A stretch of DNA of 64,000 bases from Burkholderia sp. Bp9142 (GTDB lineage: Bacteria > Pseudomonadota > Gammaproteobacteria > Burkholderiales > Burkholderiaceae): the NCBI RefSeq assembly GCF_003853415.1, contig NZ_QTPP01000013.1, forward strand, positions 1 through 64,000. Reading direction: 5' to 3'. Shown here one piece after another: positions 33,772 to 43,712 of this stretch. Position 1 is the stretch's first letter. The number at the start of each line of letters is the position of its first letter. A program made the position numbers and the translations under genes. The notes under the pieces are model-generated. The model had not been told where the DNA came from and did no database searches. It saw nothing but the letters and a program-made list of their open reading frames with translations.

Positions 33772-35160
33772 TCAGTCGGCTGGGGCAGCTGAGGCAACCG
33801 GGACGGCCGAGGCACCGGGCGCGGCGAACGTGCGCCGCGCGGGCCGCCGCAAGCCGAGATGATCGCGCAGCGTGCGGCCGTTATAGTCGCTGCGAAACAG
33901 CCCGCGACGACGCAATTCGGGCAGCACGAGCGCGATGAAATCGTCGAGGCCGCCGGGCAAGGTCGGCGCCATCACGTTGTAGCCGTCCGCGCCGTAACGC
34001 ACGAACCGTTCCTCGAGCGCGTCGACGATCTGCTCCGGCGTGCCGACGAGTTGCCAGTGGCCGCGCGCCCCCGCGATCCGCAGGTAAAGCGCGCGTATCG
34101 TCAGGTTCTCGCGGCGCGCGAGCTCGAGCGTCAACGTCTGCCGGCTCTTGCTCGCATTGGTTTCCGGCAGGGGCGGGATCGGGCCGTCGAGCGGATAGGC
34201 GGACAGATCGACGCCGCCCGTCAGGCCCGACACGAGCGCGAGCCCGACCTTCGGGTCGATCAGCGCCTGCAGCGCGTCGAACTTCTCCTTGGCCTCGCTT
34301 TCGGTGCGACCGACCACCGGAAAGACGCCCGGCATGATCTTCAGCGAGTCGGGGTCGCGGCCGAACGCGGCGAGCTGCCCCTTCACGTCCGCGTAGAACG
34401 CGACCGCGTCGTCGAGCGTCTGCTGCGCGGTGAAGATCACCTCGGCCGTGCGCGCGGCGAGCCGCGTGCCGGCCGCCGACGAGCCGGCCTGCACGACGAC
34501 CGGGTGCCCCTGCGGCGCACGCGCGACATTCAGCGGCCCGCGCACCTGGAAGAAGCGGCCGCGATGATCGAGCACGTGGCGCTTGTCCGGGTCGAAGAAG
34601 CGGCCGCTTGCGCGGTCGCGCACGAACGCATCGTCGTCCCAGCTGTCCCACAGTCCGCGCACGACGTCGGCGAATTCCTCCGCGCGCGCATAGCGTTCGC
34701 CATGATCGAAATGCGCGTCGCGATTGAAATTGCGCGCTTCGTGCGCGCTCGACGACGTGACGAGGTTCCACCCCGCCCGGCCGCCGCTGATGTGATCGAG
34801 CGACGCGAACTTGCGCGCGACATGGAACGGCTCGTTGAAGCTCGTCGACGCGGTGCCGACGAGGCCGATGCGTTCGGTGACGGCCGCGAGCGCCGACAAC
34901 AGCGTCAGCGGCTCGAACTGCGCGACGTAACTGTGCGCGGTGCGGCTCAGGAATTCGACGTCGTCGCCGCGCGTGCCGACGCCGTCCGCGAGGAACACGA
35001 GATCGAACTTCGCCGCCTCCGCCGCCTGCGCGAGCCGCACGTAGTGGCGAAAGTCGACGCCGGCGTCCGCCTGTGACCCGGGGTGGCGCCATGCGGCGAT
35101 GTGATGGCCGGTCGGGTACAGGAACGCGCCGAGGTGCAGATGGCCGGTGCGGGTCGTCAT
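33772..35160 (-). CDS. Flavin-dependent monooxygenase (NtaA/SnaA/DszA family)
   Basis: This 462-aa LLM protein has the family pattern FLYPTGHHIAAWRHP, RAGWNLVTSSS and QAGSSAAGTRLAAR. Relatives oxidise nitrilotriacetate or dibenzothiophene sulfone with FMNH2 from a separate reductase. In this sulfur cluster an organosulfur substrate is likely. It converges with the SsuD-like gene two bases away. It is the last gene of a leftward unit that starts at the TauD-type gene. Confidence 0.9.
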   Translation of the reverse strand: MTTRTGHLHLGAFLYPTGHHIAAWRHPGSQADAGVDFRHYVRLAQAAEAAKFDLVFLADGVGTRGDDVEFLSRTAHSYVAQFEPLTLLSALAAVTERIGLVGTASTSFNEPFHVARKFASLDHISGGRAGWNLVTSSSAHEARNFNRDAHFDHGERYARAEEFADVVRGLWDSWDDDAFVRDRASGRFFDPDKRHVLDHRGRFFQVRGPLNVARAPQGHPVVVQAGSSAAGTRLAARTAEVIFTAQQTLDDAVAFYADVKGQLAAFGRDPDSLKIMPGVFPVVGRTESEAKEKFDALQALIDPKVGLALVSGLTGGVDLSAYPLDGPIPPLPETNASKSRQTLTLELARRENLTIRALYLRIAGARGHWQLVGTPEQIVDALEERFVRYGADGYNVMAPTLPGGLDDFIALVLPELRRRGLFRSDYNGRTLRDHLGLRRPARRTFAAPGASAVPVASAAPAD

Positions 35161-35200
35161 CAGGGGGATTCCCGGAAAGTGGGCTGCGGGCGCAGCGGGA

Positions 35201-36418
35201 TCAGAACACGCGTCCTTCGGTCAGGTGCGTGGTCACGCCGTTCAGGTCGTAGTCGCCGATCACCCGCGCCTTGTGCAGCAGCGGGTTGTGGCTGAAGATC
35301 GTGCGCAGGTTGCGCCAGTGCCGGTCGAGGTTGTGCACGCGCGCGGTCGCCGACGCGCCGCCCACTTCGAACAGCCGTTCGGCCGCGTACAGCGCGAGCT
35401 TGCCGACGATCAGCTGTGTGCGCGCGGTCGCGAGCGCGCTGTCGAGCACGCGGTCGTGCGCGTCCGCATCGCCGGCTTCGATCGCATCCGCGGAGCGGTC
35501 CAGTGCACGCGCGTTGTCGCGCACGAGCGCATCGATCGCGTGGCTGTGCGCGGACAGCTCGCCGACGATCTGCTGGATGAAATGATCGTCGCGCGCGCTC
35601 GCCGCCGGGCTGTGCAGCACCGGCCGGCCGTGGGCCAACACGTAGCGGCGCGCGTCGGCCACCACGTTGCGCACGATGCCCGCGCCGGTCGCGACCAGAT
35701 GAAGCTGCCGCAGCGCGCCGCAATGCCGACCGACGAGCGTCGAGCCGTCGCGCGCCGCGACTTCGTCCGCGAACACCTGCACGTCGTGCAGCAACAGGCT
35801 GCCGCTCGCGGTCATGCGCTGGCCCATGCCGTCCCAGTCGTCGAGCACCTGCACGCCGTCGCGCGCAACCGGGATGATCACCGCGAGCGCGTCGCCCTGC
35901 TCGTTCTCCACGTTGATGCGCGCGAAATCGGCAAACGCGGTGCCCGTCGAATAGTACTTGCGGCCCGTCACGCGATGGTGCTCGCCGTCGCGGCGCAGCA
36001 CGGTCGTGTTCTCGCCCGGCCGCGACGTGCCGCGCTCGGTCGATGCGCCGCCGAAGATCGCGCCGGCCAGCGCGCGGTCGAGCTGCACGTCGTTGAACGG
36101 CGTGCGCGGCGACAGTCGCAGCGTCTCGGTCAGGTCGTAGTGGATGCGCAGCGCGTGCGCGAGATTCGAATCGGCGGCCGCGAGCGTCGCGATCGTGTCG
36201 AACAGGTCGACCAGCGTGCCGCCGAGGCCGCCGCGTTCGGCCGGAATCCGCAGCACGCCGAGCGCGGAGCGGCGAAACAGCGCGAAACCCTCGAACGGCA
36301 GTTCGCGACGCGCCTCGCGTTGCGCGGCATCGCGCCCGATCGCAGTCGCGAGTTCGGGCAGTGCGGCGAGCGCGGCACGCAATGCATCGCGCGCTTCGGC
36401 GCCATGACGGGCATTCAT
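35201..36418 (-). CDS. Acyl-CoA dehydrogenase-like flavoprotein (SfnB/DszC type)
   Basis: This 405-aa protein has the three-domain acyl-CoA dehydrogenase layout: helical N-domain, a middle strand domain with GGASTERGTSRPGENTTVL, and a C-terminal helical bundle with an RTIFSHNPLLHKARVIGDY tail. That ending is typical of the SfnB and DszC monooxygenase branch rather than true fatty-acid enzymes. The ATG follows GAGGAACCGCCGA. It lies 40 bp before the LLM monooxygenase, its likely functional partner in desulfurisation. Confidence 0.87.
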   Translation of the reverse strand: MNARHGAEARDALRAALAALPELATAIGRDAAQREARRELPFEGFALFRRSALGVLRIPAERGGLGGTLVDLFDTIATLAAADSNLAHALRIHYDLTETLRLSPRTPFNDVQLDRALAGAIFGGASTERGTSRPGENTTVLRRDGEHHRVTGRKYYSTGTAFADFARINVENEQGDALAVIIPVARDGVQVLDDWDGMGQRMTASGSLLLHDVQVFADEVAARDGSTLVGRHCGALRQLHLVATGAGIVRNVVADARRYVLAHGRPVLHSPAASARDDHFIQQIVGELSAHSHAIDALVRDNARALDRSADAIEAGDADAHDRVLDSALATARTQLIVGKLALYAAERLFEVGGASATARVHNLDRHWRNLRTIFSHNPLLHKARVIGDYDLNGVTTHLTEGRVF

Positions 36419-36592
36419 TCGGCGGTTCCTCATCCAGGAAAAGCGATGGCCTCGCGCACGATTGCGCGAGCCGTCGCCGCAGCCCGCAGGCAGCACCGAA
36501 AAGTATAGGGACGCATCCGGCGCGCGTGAAAAACCGATTTCAGCTTTGGTTATGCGTGCGCCGGGAATGCGCACGCACTTGCATCGATCCGG

Positions 36593-37480
36593 TCAGTGCT
36601 GGATGCCCCAGCGGCGCACCGTCACGCGTTCGAGCGCATCGAACACGAGGTGCTCGACGAGCAGCCCGATCACGATGACGGCCGCGAGCCCCGCGAACAC
36701 GCGGTCGGTATACAGCTCGTTGCGGTTCTGGAAGATGTACCAGCCGAGCCCGCCCTGCCCCGCGCTCGCGCCGAACACGAGTTCCGCCGCGATCAGCGTG
36801 CGCCACGCGAATGCCCAGCCGACGCGCAGCCCCGACAGGATCGACGGCAGCGCGGCCGGCACGAGGATCAGCGCGATCTGCCGCAGGCCCGTGAGGCCGT
36901 AGTTGCGCCCGGCCATCTTCAGCGTGGCCGGCACGCCGGCGAAACCCGTGTACATGCTGAGCGCGAGCGGCCACAGCACCGCGTGCACGAGCACGAACAG
37001 CAGGCTGCCGGTGCCGAGCCCGAACCACAGCAGCGCGATCGGCAGCAACGCGATCGACGGCAGCGGATTGAACATCGACGTGAGCATCGTCAGCACGTCG
37101 CGGCCGATGCGCGTCGACACCGCGAGCGAGGTCAGCACGAACGCGAACAGCACGCCGAGCGCATAGCCGCGCAGCAGCACCGACATCGAGATGCGCGTCT
37201 TCACCAGCAGTTCGCCCGACGCGATGCCCTGCACGAACGCGGCCAGCGTCGCGCCGAAGGTTGGCACGAGCAGATCGTTCGCGACGATGCGCGCGATGAT
37301 TTCCCAGGCGGCGATCAGCACGAGCGCGATGACGGCGCGGCGAAACCCGCTCGCACCGACGATGCGGCGCCACAGCGGCGCGGGTGCCGCACGTTCGGCG
37401 CCGGGCGGCGTGTCGAGCGTGCGGACGTACTCGGCCCGAACGGGCGGCAGCGGCGGCAGGACCGGATCGATCGTGCTCAT
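36593..37480 (-). CDS. ABC transporter permease (SsuC/TauC-like)
   Basis: This 295-aa inner-membrane protein has about six hydrophobic helices and the permease EAA-type loop near AGRNYGLTGLRQIALILVP. It matches permeases for sulfonate, taurine or nitrate uptake. The ATG shares ATGA with the ATPase gene stop. A longer frame upstream is a shadow of the ATPase. It forms an importer with the two genes upstream. Confidence 0.92.
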   Translation of the reverse strand: MSTIDPVLPPLPPVRAEYVRTLDTPPGAERAAPAPLWRRIVGASGFRRAVIALVLIAAWEIIARIVANDLLVPTFGATLAAFVQGIASGELLVKTRISMSVLLRGYALGVLFAFVLTSLAVSTRIGRDVLTMLTSMFNPLPSIALLPIALLWFGLGTGSLLFVLVHAVLWPLALSMYTGFAGVPATLKMAGRNYGLTGLRQIALILVPAALPSILSGLRVGWAFAWRTLIAAELVFGASAGQGGLGWYIFQNRNELYTDRVFAGLAAVIVIGLLVEHLVFDALERVTVRRWGIQH

Positions 37481-38430
37481 GATGCGGTGGCCTTCGTGGC
37501 CGGTGCGGCATGCGCTTCGTTCACTGCGTCGGTATCGAACAGCAGATGATGAATGCGCGCGACGCTGTCGCGGAAGCCGCCGCTGCCGACGCTGTCGAGC
37601 GACTGGTCGTGGCTGTTGAGCTCCGCACGCACGCGGCCCGGATGCGGCGACAGCAGCAGGATCCGGTTGCCGACCACGAGCGCCTCCTCGATCGAATGCG
37701 TGACGAACAGCAGCGTGAAGCGGAACTCGTCCCACAGGCGCAGCAGTTCCTCCTGCATCTTGCGGCGCGTGAGCGCGTCGAGCGCGGCGAACGGTTCGTC
37801 CATCAGCAGCACGCGCGGCTGCATCGCCAGCGCACGCGCGATTGCGACGCGCTGCTTCATCCCGCCGGACAGCGTATGCGGATACGCATCGGCGAACGCG
37901 CCGAGCCCGACCTTGTCGAGATAGTGCAGCGCGCGCTCGCGTGCTTCGGCGCGCGACAGCTTCGCGGCCGCGCGCAACGGGAACGCGACATTCTCGACCA
38001 CCGTCTTCCACGGCGGCAACTGGTCGAACTCCTGGAACACGACGATGCGGTCGGGGCCCGGCCCGTGCACGGGTCGGCCGTCGAGCGCGATCGAACCCGA
38101 CACGGGCTCGATGAAGCCCGCAATTGCCTTCAGCAGCGTGGACTTGCCGCACCCCGACGGGCCGAGCAGCACGAACCGGTCGCTGCCGTACACGTCGAAG
38201 CTGACCTGATGGGTCGCCCGGACGATCCGCGCGCCGGTCCGGTATTCGAGGCTCACACGGTCGATCGCCAGCAGGCGCTCGCTGTGCGCGCCGGCCGGTG
38301 CGGCCTGCGGCGCGGGCGTCGGCGTGAGCCCGCTCGCGGCGCGTGCGTCGGTGACGGGTTGGGCGGCCGGCGCAGCGGCACCGCGCGCCGCATACGGCGG
38401 CAGCCCGATTCGGGGAGAAGTGGCGTTCAC
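37477..38430 (-). CDS. ABC transporter ATP-binding protein (SsuB/TauB-like)
   Basis: This 317-aa ATPase has Walker A GPSGCGKST, the signature LSGGMKQR and Walker B VLLMDEPFAALD. An unusual ~65-residue Ala/Pro-rich N-terminal extension precedes the ABC domain. A GTG start at 38430 is used; a TTG further upstream is open too, so the extension length is uncertain. It couples to the permease by ATGA. Confidence 0.9.
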   Translation of the reverse strand: MNATSPRIGLPPYAARGAAAPAAQPVTDARAASGLTPTPAPQAAPAGAHSERLLAIDRVSLEYRTGARIVRATHQVSFDVYGSDRFVLLGPSGCGKSTLLKAIAGFIEPVSGSIALDGRPVHGPGPDRIVVFQEFDQLPPWKTVVENVAFPLRAAAKLSRAEARERALHYLDKVGLGAFADAYPHTLSGGMKQRVAIARALAMQPRVLLMDEPFAALDALTRRKMQEELLRLWDEFRFTLLFVTHSIEEALVVGNRILLLSPHPGRVRAELNSHDQSLDSVGSGGFRDSVARIHHLLFDTDAVNEAHAAPATKATAS

Positions 38431-38554
38431 GATCGAAACTCTTGCGGGTAAAGCGTCAACATACGGCGGCGCGGCGCGCGCCCCAACCAACGATTGCGCA
38501 TATCGAAACCGCGTCGACGCATAAGCGTCGATCGCGACGTCGCGGCGGCGCCGC

Positions 38555-39610
38555 TCAACTGCCGCCGGCCGTCGCCGGATCGTCGAAGAAGTAGTCGCGC
38601 CACGACTTCGGCTCGTTGCGGATCGCGCCGGTGCGATACATGAACTGCGCGAGCTTCAGGGTGTTCTCCGGGGCCGTCTTGAATTGCACCTGCGGATTGC
38701 GCAGGATCTTCAGCAGCAACGCGCGATCGATCTTCGAACCGTTCACGCGGATATAGGTGTCGGCCGCGCGCTCGGGATCGGCCGCGATCTGGCGCGCGGC
38801 GTCGGCGAGCGCGGCGACGAACGCGCGGTACGTCTTCGGGTTGTCGTCGCGGAATTTCCCGGTCGCGTACAGCACCGTCGCGGAGCTCGGGCCGCCGAGC
38901 ACGTCGTAGGAATTCAGCACGATGTGCGCGTTCGGATTGCCCGCGAGCTCCTGCTCCTGGAACGGCGGATTGCCGAAGTGGCCGGTAATCACGTTGCTGT
39001 TCGCGAGGATCGCGGCCGTCGCATCGGGGTGTGGGATCGCCTGCGTGAGCGGATCGAGCTTGTCGAACTGCTTGTCGCCCCACTGCTTTGCGGCCGCGTA
39101 CTGCAGCACGCGCGACTGCACCGACACGCCGACGGCCGGCACCGCGATGCGGTCCTTCGCGCCCAGGTCGGCGATCGTCTTCACGTTCGGGTTGCTGCTG
39201 ACGAGGTAGTACGGAAAATTGCCGAGCGACGCGACGCCCTTCACGTTCTGCCGGCCGCGCGTGCGATCCCACACGGTCAAGAGCGGCCCGACGCCCGCGC
39301 CGGCGATATCGACCGCGCCCGACAGCAGCGCGTCGTTGACGGCCGCGCCGCCCGACAGCCGCACCCAGTCGACCTTGATGTCGAGGCCGGCCTTGCGCCC
39401 TTCCTTCTCGATCAATTGCTGGTCGCGCGCGACGTTCAGCATCAGGTAGACGACGCCGAACTGCTCGGCAATGCGGATGCTGCCTTCCGCGTGCGCGGCT
39501 TGCGGCGTGCCGGCAGCGGCGAATGCGAGCGCGGCGGTGAGCGTGGCGGCCAGCGCGCGGCGCGCGGACAGGGTCGTGCGGCGCAATGCCGGCGAAAGCG
39601 GAAACGACAT
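38555..39610 (-). CDS. ABC transporter substrate-binding protein (sulfonate type)
   Basis: This 351-aa periplasmic protein has a signal peptide ending near AAHAEG (residue ~41) and a type 2 binding-protein fold. IRIAEQFGVVYLMLNVARDQ at the start and LLSGAVDIAGAGVGPLLT are typical of the SsuA/TauA/NrtA group. It should deliver an alkylsulfonate or related anion to the ABC importer encoded downstream. The ATG follows TGGAGTTCCG. Confidence 0.9.
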   Translation of the reverse strand: MSFPLSPALRRTTLSARRALAATLTAALAFAAAGTPQAAHAEGSIRIAEQFGVVYLMLNVARDQQLIEKEGRKAGLDIKVDWVRLSGGAAVNDALLSGAVDIAGAGVGPLLTVWDRTRGRQNVKGVASLGNFPYYLVSSNPNVKTIADLGAKDRIAVPAVGVSVQSRVLQYAAAKQWGDKQFDKLDPLTQAIPHPDATAAILANSNVITGHFGNPPFQEQELAGNPNAHIVLNSYDVLGGPSSATVLYATGKFRDDNPKTYRAFVAALADAARQIAADPERAADTYIRVNGSKIDRALLLKILRNPQVQFKTAPENTLKLAQFMYRTGAIRNEPKSWRDYFFDDPATAGGS

Positions 39611-39658
39611 CGGAACTCCAGTCAGGATGGGGGGCAGCGGAACGAACACGCGCGACGC

Positions 39659-40585
39659 TCAGAACGGCGCGTCACCTTCGATCGTCGTGCGGTACAGCTT
39701 GCGGCGCAGATGGTCGGGCGTGCCGGCCGCGAGATGCATCAGCGAGCGGTTGTCCCAGAACACGAGGTCGTGCGCGCGCCAGTGGTGCCGATACAGATGC
39801 TCGGCACGCACGCTGTGCGCGAACAGTTCGTCGAGCAGCGCGCGGCTTTCGTCTTCGGGCAGATCGACGATGCGCGTCGTGAAATGCTCGCTGATGAACA
39901 GCGCCTTGCGGCCCGTTTCCGGATGCGTGCGCACGACCGGATGCACCACCGCTTCGACCTGCGCGATCTGCTCGGCGGACAGGTTCGGCCGCCACGGGCT
40001 GCGCGCCTGCAGCTCCGCATAGCGCGCGAGATACGTATGCTCGGCGCGCAACCCTTCGACCGCGCGACGCAGGTGCGCGGGCAGCGTGTCCCACGCGAGA
40101 TGCATGTTCGCGAACAGCGTGTCGCCGCCCTCGGCCGGCAGCTCCTGCGCGTGCAGCAGCGAGCCGAGGCTCGGCTTTTCCTTGTACGACAGGTCGGAAT
40201 GCCAGAAATGGCCGGCGTCGCCGAGCCCGATCGGCTTGCCGTTCTCGACGATGTTCGACACGATCAGCACGTCCGGATGCGCGGCCAGCGCGAACTGGTG
40301 CAGCACATGGATCTGCAGCGGGCCGAAGCGGCGGCTGAACGCGACGTGTTCGTCCGGCGTGATGCGCTGGTCGCGAAACACCAGCACGTGATGGTCGAGA
40401 TGCGCGCGGTGGACGCGCGCGAAATCGGCGGCGCCGAGCGGTTGCGACAGGTCGATCCCGACGACTTCGGCGCCGAGCGGCGCATCGAACGGAACGATGT
40501 CGAACCGCTGCGCGCCGGCGTCTGGCGCGAACGCGGGCGGGTGGCCGGCGGACGTCGATGCGGTGCGGATGGCGGGAGTCGTCAC
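39659..40585 (-). CDS. TauD/TfdA-family dioxygenase
   Basis: This 308-aa Fe(II)/2-oxoglutarate dioxygenase has the metal triad HSD in FWHSDLSYKEKPS and a distal His in DNRSLMHLA, with the 2-oxoglutarate Arg in RRKLYRTTI. It probably releases sulfite from taurine or another sulfonate. The start codon is GTG. It heads the leftward unit of importer, flavin enzymes and dioxygenase, which looks like a sulfate-starvation operon. Confidence 0.9.
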   Translation of the reverse strand: MTTPAIRTASTSAGHPPAFAPDAGAQRFDIVPFDAPLGAEVVGIDLSQPLGAADFARVHRAHLDHHVLVFRDQRITPDEHVAFSRRFGPLQIHVLHQFALAAHPDVLIVSNIVENGKPIGLGDAGHFWHSDLSYKEKPSLGSLLHAQELPAEGGDTLFANMHLAWDTLPAHLRRAVEGLRAEHTYLARYAELQARSPWRPNLSAEQIAQVEAVVHPVVRTHPETGRKALFISEHFTTRIVDLPEDESRALLDELFAHSVRAEHLYRHHWRAHDLVFWDNRSLMHLAAGTPDHLRRKLYRTTIEGDAPF

Positions 40586-40926
40586 GATACAGCCCTTGAT
40601 TCGGTAAAAGTGCGAATCTACGAGCGCGCGCCGGACGGCGTCAACGAAGCGATTCCGATACGTTTATCTGCTGCGGCGATAAGGATCGCTGCTCGGGCGG
40701 CGGGGCTTGCCCGGTCCGGCGCGGGTTGTCCGGCACGATCTTGCGCGCCTCGTTGCTGCAGAATTTACAAGCGCGGCATCACCCGGCACCGCCCGCGCGG
40801 GCCGAGGCCGTGCCGCAAGGCCGCCGGGCCTCGTCACGCGCGCGGTACGCCGTTTGCTTCCGTCGGCCCGGATAGGGCGGCGCCACGAAATTGCCGGCCG
40901 CCAGCGGCATCTCGTGGTCGTGAGCG

Positions 40927-43155
40927 ATGAAAACTGACTCTCCCCTGCTGGAATCGGCACCGATGCGGGCCGATCACTTCGTCCAGTTCTACGAGTCCGA
41001 CGAGCAGCTCGTGTCGGAAGTCGCCTCGTTCGCGGCCGATGCGCTGCGCGACGGCGGCAGCGCGATCGTGATCGCTCGACCCGACCGGCTCGCGGCGATA
41101 CACGAACGCCTGGGCACGTTCGGCGCGTCGATCGGCGGCGCGGCCCGCGACCGGATCTTCATGTCCGGCGCGCAGGCGCTGCTCGACAGCTTCATGGACG
41201 GCGACCTGCCCGACCCCGTGCGCTTTCGCCGCTCGATCGGCACGATCGTCGACGCAGCGATCCGCGCGGGCCGGCCCGTGCACGCGTTCGACGAAATGGT
41301 CGCGCTGCTGTGCGCGCAGTACCGGTATGCCGGGGCGCTGCGGCTGGAAGCGCTGTGGAACGAGCTGATCGAGCGATACCGCTTCTCGCTTTACTGCGGC
41401 TATCCGCACGATGCGTTTCCGAGCGCGGAGCAGTCGGAAATGTTCCGGCACGTGTGCGCGCTGCACCGCCGCATCCTGCCGGCTGCGTCGCTGCGCAACG
41501 ACGAAAACGAGCTGCACCTGACGCTGGCGCTGTCGCAGCAGCGCTCGCGCGCGCTGAGCGACGAGATCCGCCGCCGCGAGGACGCCGAACAGCAACGCAA
41601 CGGCGTCCTGATGCACGCGCCGTTGCCGATCGCGCTGCTGTCGGGCCCGGCGCACCGGATCGTGCTGGCGAATCACCGCTTCTCCGCCCTGTGCGGCCGG
41701 ACCGACATCGTCGACCAGCCGCTGACGGCGGTGCTGCCCGGCGGCGATACGCCCGCGATCGTGCGTGCGCTCGACGCAGTCCGCGCGCAGGGTCGTTCGA
41801 CGACGATCGGCGAACACCACGACCGTCCCGAACCGGAGGACGGCGCCCGCGTGTACCGGCTGCATTTCAATCCGCAGCCGCTTGCGGAGGGAATCGGCGT
41901 GATCGTCAGTGCGGTCGAGGTGACCGAGCACGTCGCCGCGCGCGAGAAGCTCGTCGCCGCGAACGCCGAGCGCGACCGGCTGCTGGGCGAACTGCGCGAC
42001 GCGAACCAGGCGAAGGATCAGTTTCTCGCGGTGCTCGGCCACGAACTGCGCAATCCGCTGACGCCGATCTCGCTCGCGCTGGAACTGATCCGCAACCGCG
42101 ACGGCCAGGCGACGCCGAACGAGATCGCGATCATCCAGCGGCAGCTCGACCACATGGTCCGGCTGATCGACGACCTGCTCGACGTGTCGCGCATCACGCG
42201 CGGCAAGATCACGCTGAAGAAGGAAACCGTCAGGCTCGCGGACATCGTCGAGCGAGCGGTCGAAGTCGCCAGCCCGCTGCTCGAACAGCGCCGCCATCGC
42301 CTGCATCTCGACACCGATCCGGACGCGCTCTGCCACGGCGACCCGGTGCGGCTGTCGCAGGTCGTCGCGAACCTGCTGACCAACGCGGCGAAATACACGC
42401 TGCCGGGCGGCGACATCACCGTGCGCGCGACGCACGGCACGGACGGTACCGCGACCATCGAGGTCTGCGACAACGGCGCCGGCATTCCGCCCGACCGCCT
42501 CGACAGCATCTTCGAGCCGTTCTACCGGCTCGACGGCGAAGCGAAGCAGGCGCATGGCGGCCTCGGCATCGGCCTCGCGCTCGTGCGCAGCCTCGTGAAC
42601 CTGCACGGCGGCACGGTCCGCGCGGACAGCGCCGGCCCCGGCTGCGGCAGCACGTTTACGATCGTGCTGCCCGAGTACCGGCCCAAAGCCGTGGCGGTGG
42701 TCGCGCCGCAGCCTCCCCCGGGCATCCGCGCCATGGCGCCGGGCAGCATCGGCCGGCGGGTGATGCTGGTCGACGACAACGAGGATGCCGCGTCGACGCT
42801 CGCGCAGTGGCTGCGCGACGCCGGCCACGAGGTCGCCGTCGTGCACGACCCGGTGACCGCGCTGGCCGCGTACCGGGCGTACCGTCCCGACGTCGCGATC
42901 CTCGATATCGGGCTGCCGGTGATGGACGGCTACGAGTTGCTGCGCCGGCTGAAGGCGATCAACGAAGTCACGCCGTGCATCTTCCTCGCGCTGACCGGTT
43001 ATGGCCGAAACGCGGATCGCGAACGCTGTCTCGCCACCGGGTTTCTGCAGCATTTCGTGAAGCCGGTCGACCCGGCCGCGCTGCATCTCGCGATGAGCCG
43101 GCCCGGGACGACCGGCGATGCGCATGATGGCACCGGTGCGGAGGCCGGACGCTGA
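40927..43155 (+). CDS. MEDS-domain hybrid histidine kinase
   Basis: This 742-aa cytoplasmic sensor begins with a MEDS domain (about residues 14-170; HFVQFYESDEQLV) of the DcmR type. A PAS-like domain follows (about 225-340), then HisKA with GHELRNPLTPISLALE (phospho-His ~375) and an ATPase domain with N, G1 and G2 boxes. A C-terminal receiver ends it, with Asp in VAILDIGLPVMDG. No TM segments are seen. There is no adjacent output regulator. MEDS domains may sense C1 or hydrocarbon-like ligands, but the signal here is unknown. Confidence 0.92.
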   Translation: MKTDSPLLESAPMRADHFVQFYESDEQLVSEVASFAADALRDGGSAIVIARPDRLAAIHERLGTFGASIGGAARDRIFMSGAQALLDSFMDGDLPDPVRFRRSIGTIVDAAIRAGRPVHAFDEMVALLCAQYRYAGALRLEALWNELIERYRFSLYCGYPHDAFPSAEQSEMFRHVCALHRRILPAASLRNDENELHLTLALSQQRSRALSDEIRRREDAEQQRNGVLMHAPLPIALLSGPAHRIVLANHRFSALCGRTDIVDQPLTAVLPGGDTPAIVRALDAVRAQGRSTTIGEHHDRPEPEDGARVYRLHFNPQPLAEGIGVIVSAVEVTEHVAAREKLVAANAERDRLLGELRDANQAKDQFLAVLGHELRNPLTPISLALELIRNRDGQATPNEIAIIQRQLDHMVRLIDDLLDVSRITRGKITLKKETVRLADIVERAVEVASPLLEQRRHRLHLDTDPDALCHGDPVRLSQVVANLLTNAAKYTLPGGDITVRATHGTDGTATIEVCDNGAGIPPDRLDSIFEPFYRLDGEAKQAHGGLGIGLALVRSLVNLHGGTVRADSAGPGCGSTFTIVLPEYRPKAVAVVAPQPPPGIRAMAPGSIGRRVMLVDDNEDAASTLAQWLRDAGHEVAVVHDPVTALAAYRAYRPDVAILDIGLPVMDGYELLRRLKAINEVTPCIFLALTGYGRNADRERCLATGFLQHFVKPVDPAALHLAMSRPGTTGDAHDGTGAEAGR

Positions 43156-43212
43156 ACGCGGCACGAGGAACGGGGCACGCAGCCGGTCGACGATCGAGCG
43201 GCTGTGTGCGGC

Positions 43213-43586
43213 TCAGTTCTCCGGTGAACAGCGGACCGACGTCAGTCCGGCCGACTCCAGGATCCGGATAAGTTGGGGCAGCATCACATCGGCGTCGGCC
43301 GGTTCGCGCCACGGCACGAACAGTTCCTCCTCACGCAACGCACGCGCGGCCGTTTCGCGAAAACGCGCGTCCGGCACGCCAAGCCCGCGGCGCGCAGCCG
43401 GGTCGTCAGGCGGTCGTGCGCCGTCGAGCCCGGTTCGTATTCGACCGTGACCCGCGCGGTCCTGGCGCTGCGCACGCGCTGCTCGACCAACCGCAGCGGC
43501 CACACGATCAGGAGTCCAAGCACGAGCCCGAGCGCGATCCTGACGAGGACCGCATTCCACTCAAGTACGACCGGCATCGGCTCCAT
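43213..43586 (-). pseudogene. Broken MgtC-like gene
   Basis: The start MEPMPVVLEWNAVLVRIALG (with GGAGG before the ATG) gives one TM helix, LGLVLGLLIVWPLRL. The frame then fits a soluble C-terminal domain until about 43385. There the sense continues in another frame as GLGVPDARFRETAARALREE and ends LESAGLTSVRCSPEN. This looks like an MgtC/SapB-type protein that has lost most of its TM region and carries a frameshift. The family call is tentative. Confidence 0.45.
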
Positions 43587-43712
43587 GCGCGCCTCCATGC
43601 AAACCGTCATGCGGGATACGTCGCGGTACGACCGCGGACGACGCTGGCGGGACGCAAGGTGCGGGCCCGGTTCGCGCGTGCGGTGCGACGACGCCGAGTC
43701 GCCTCCCTTCCC

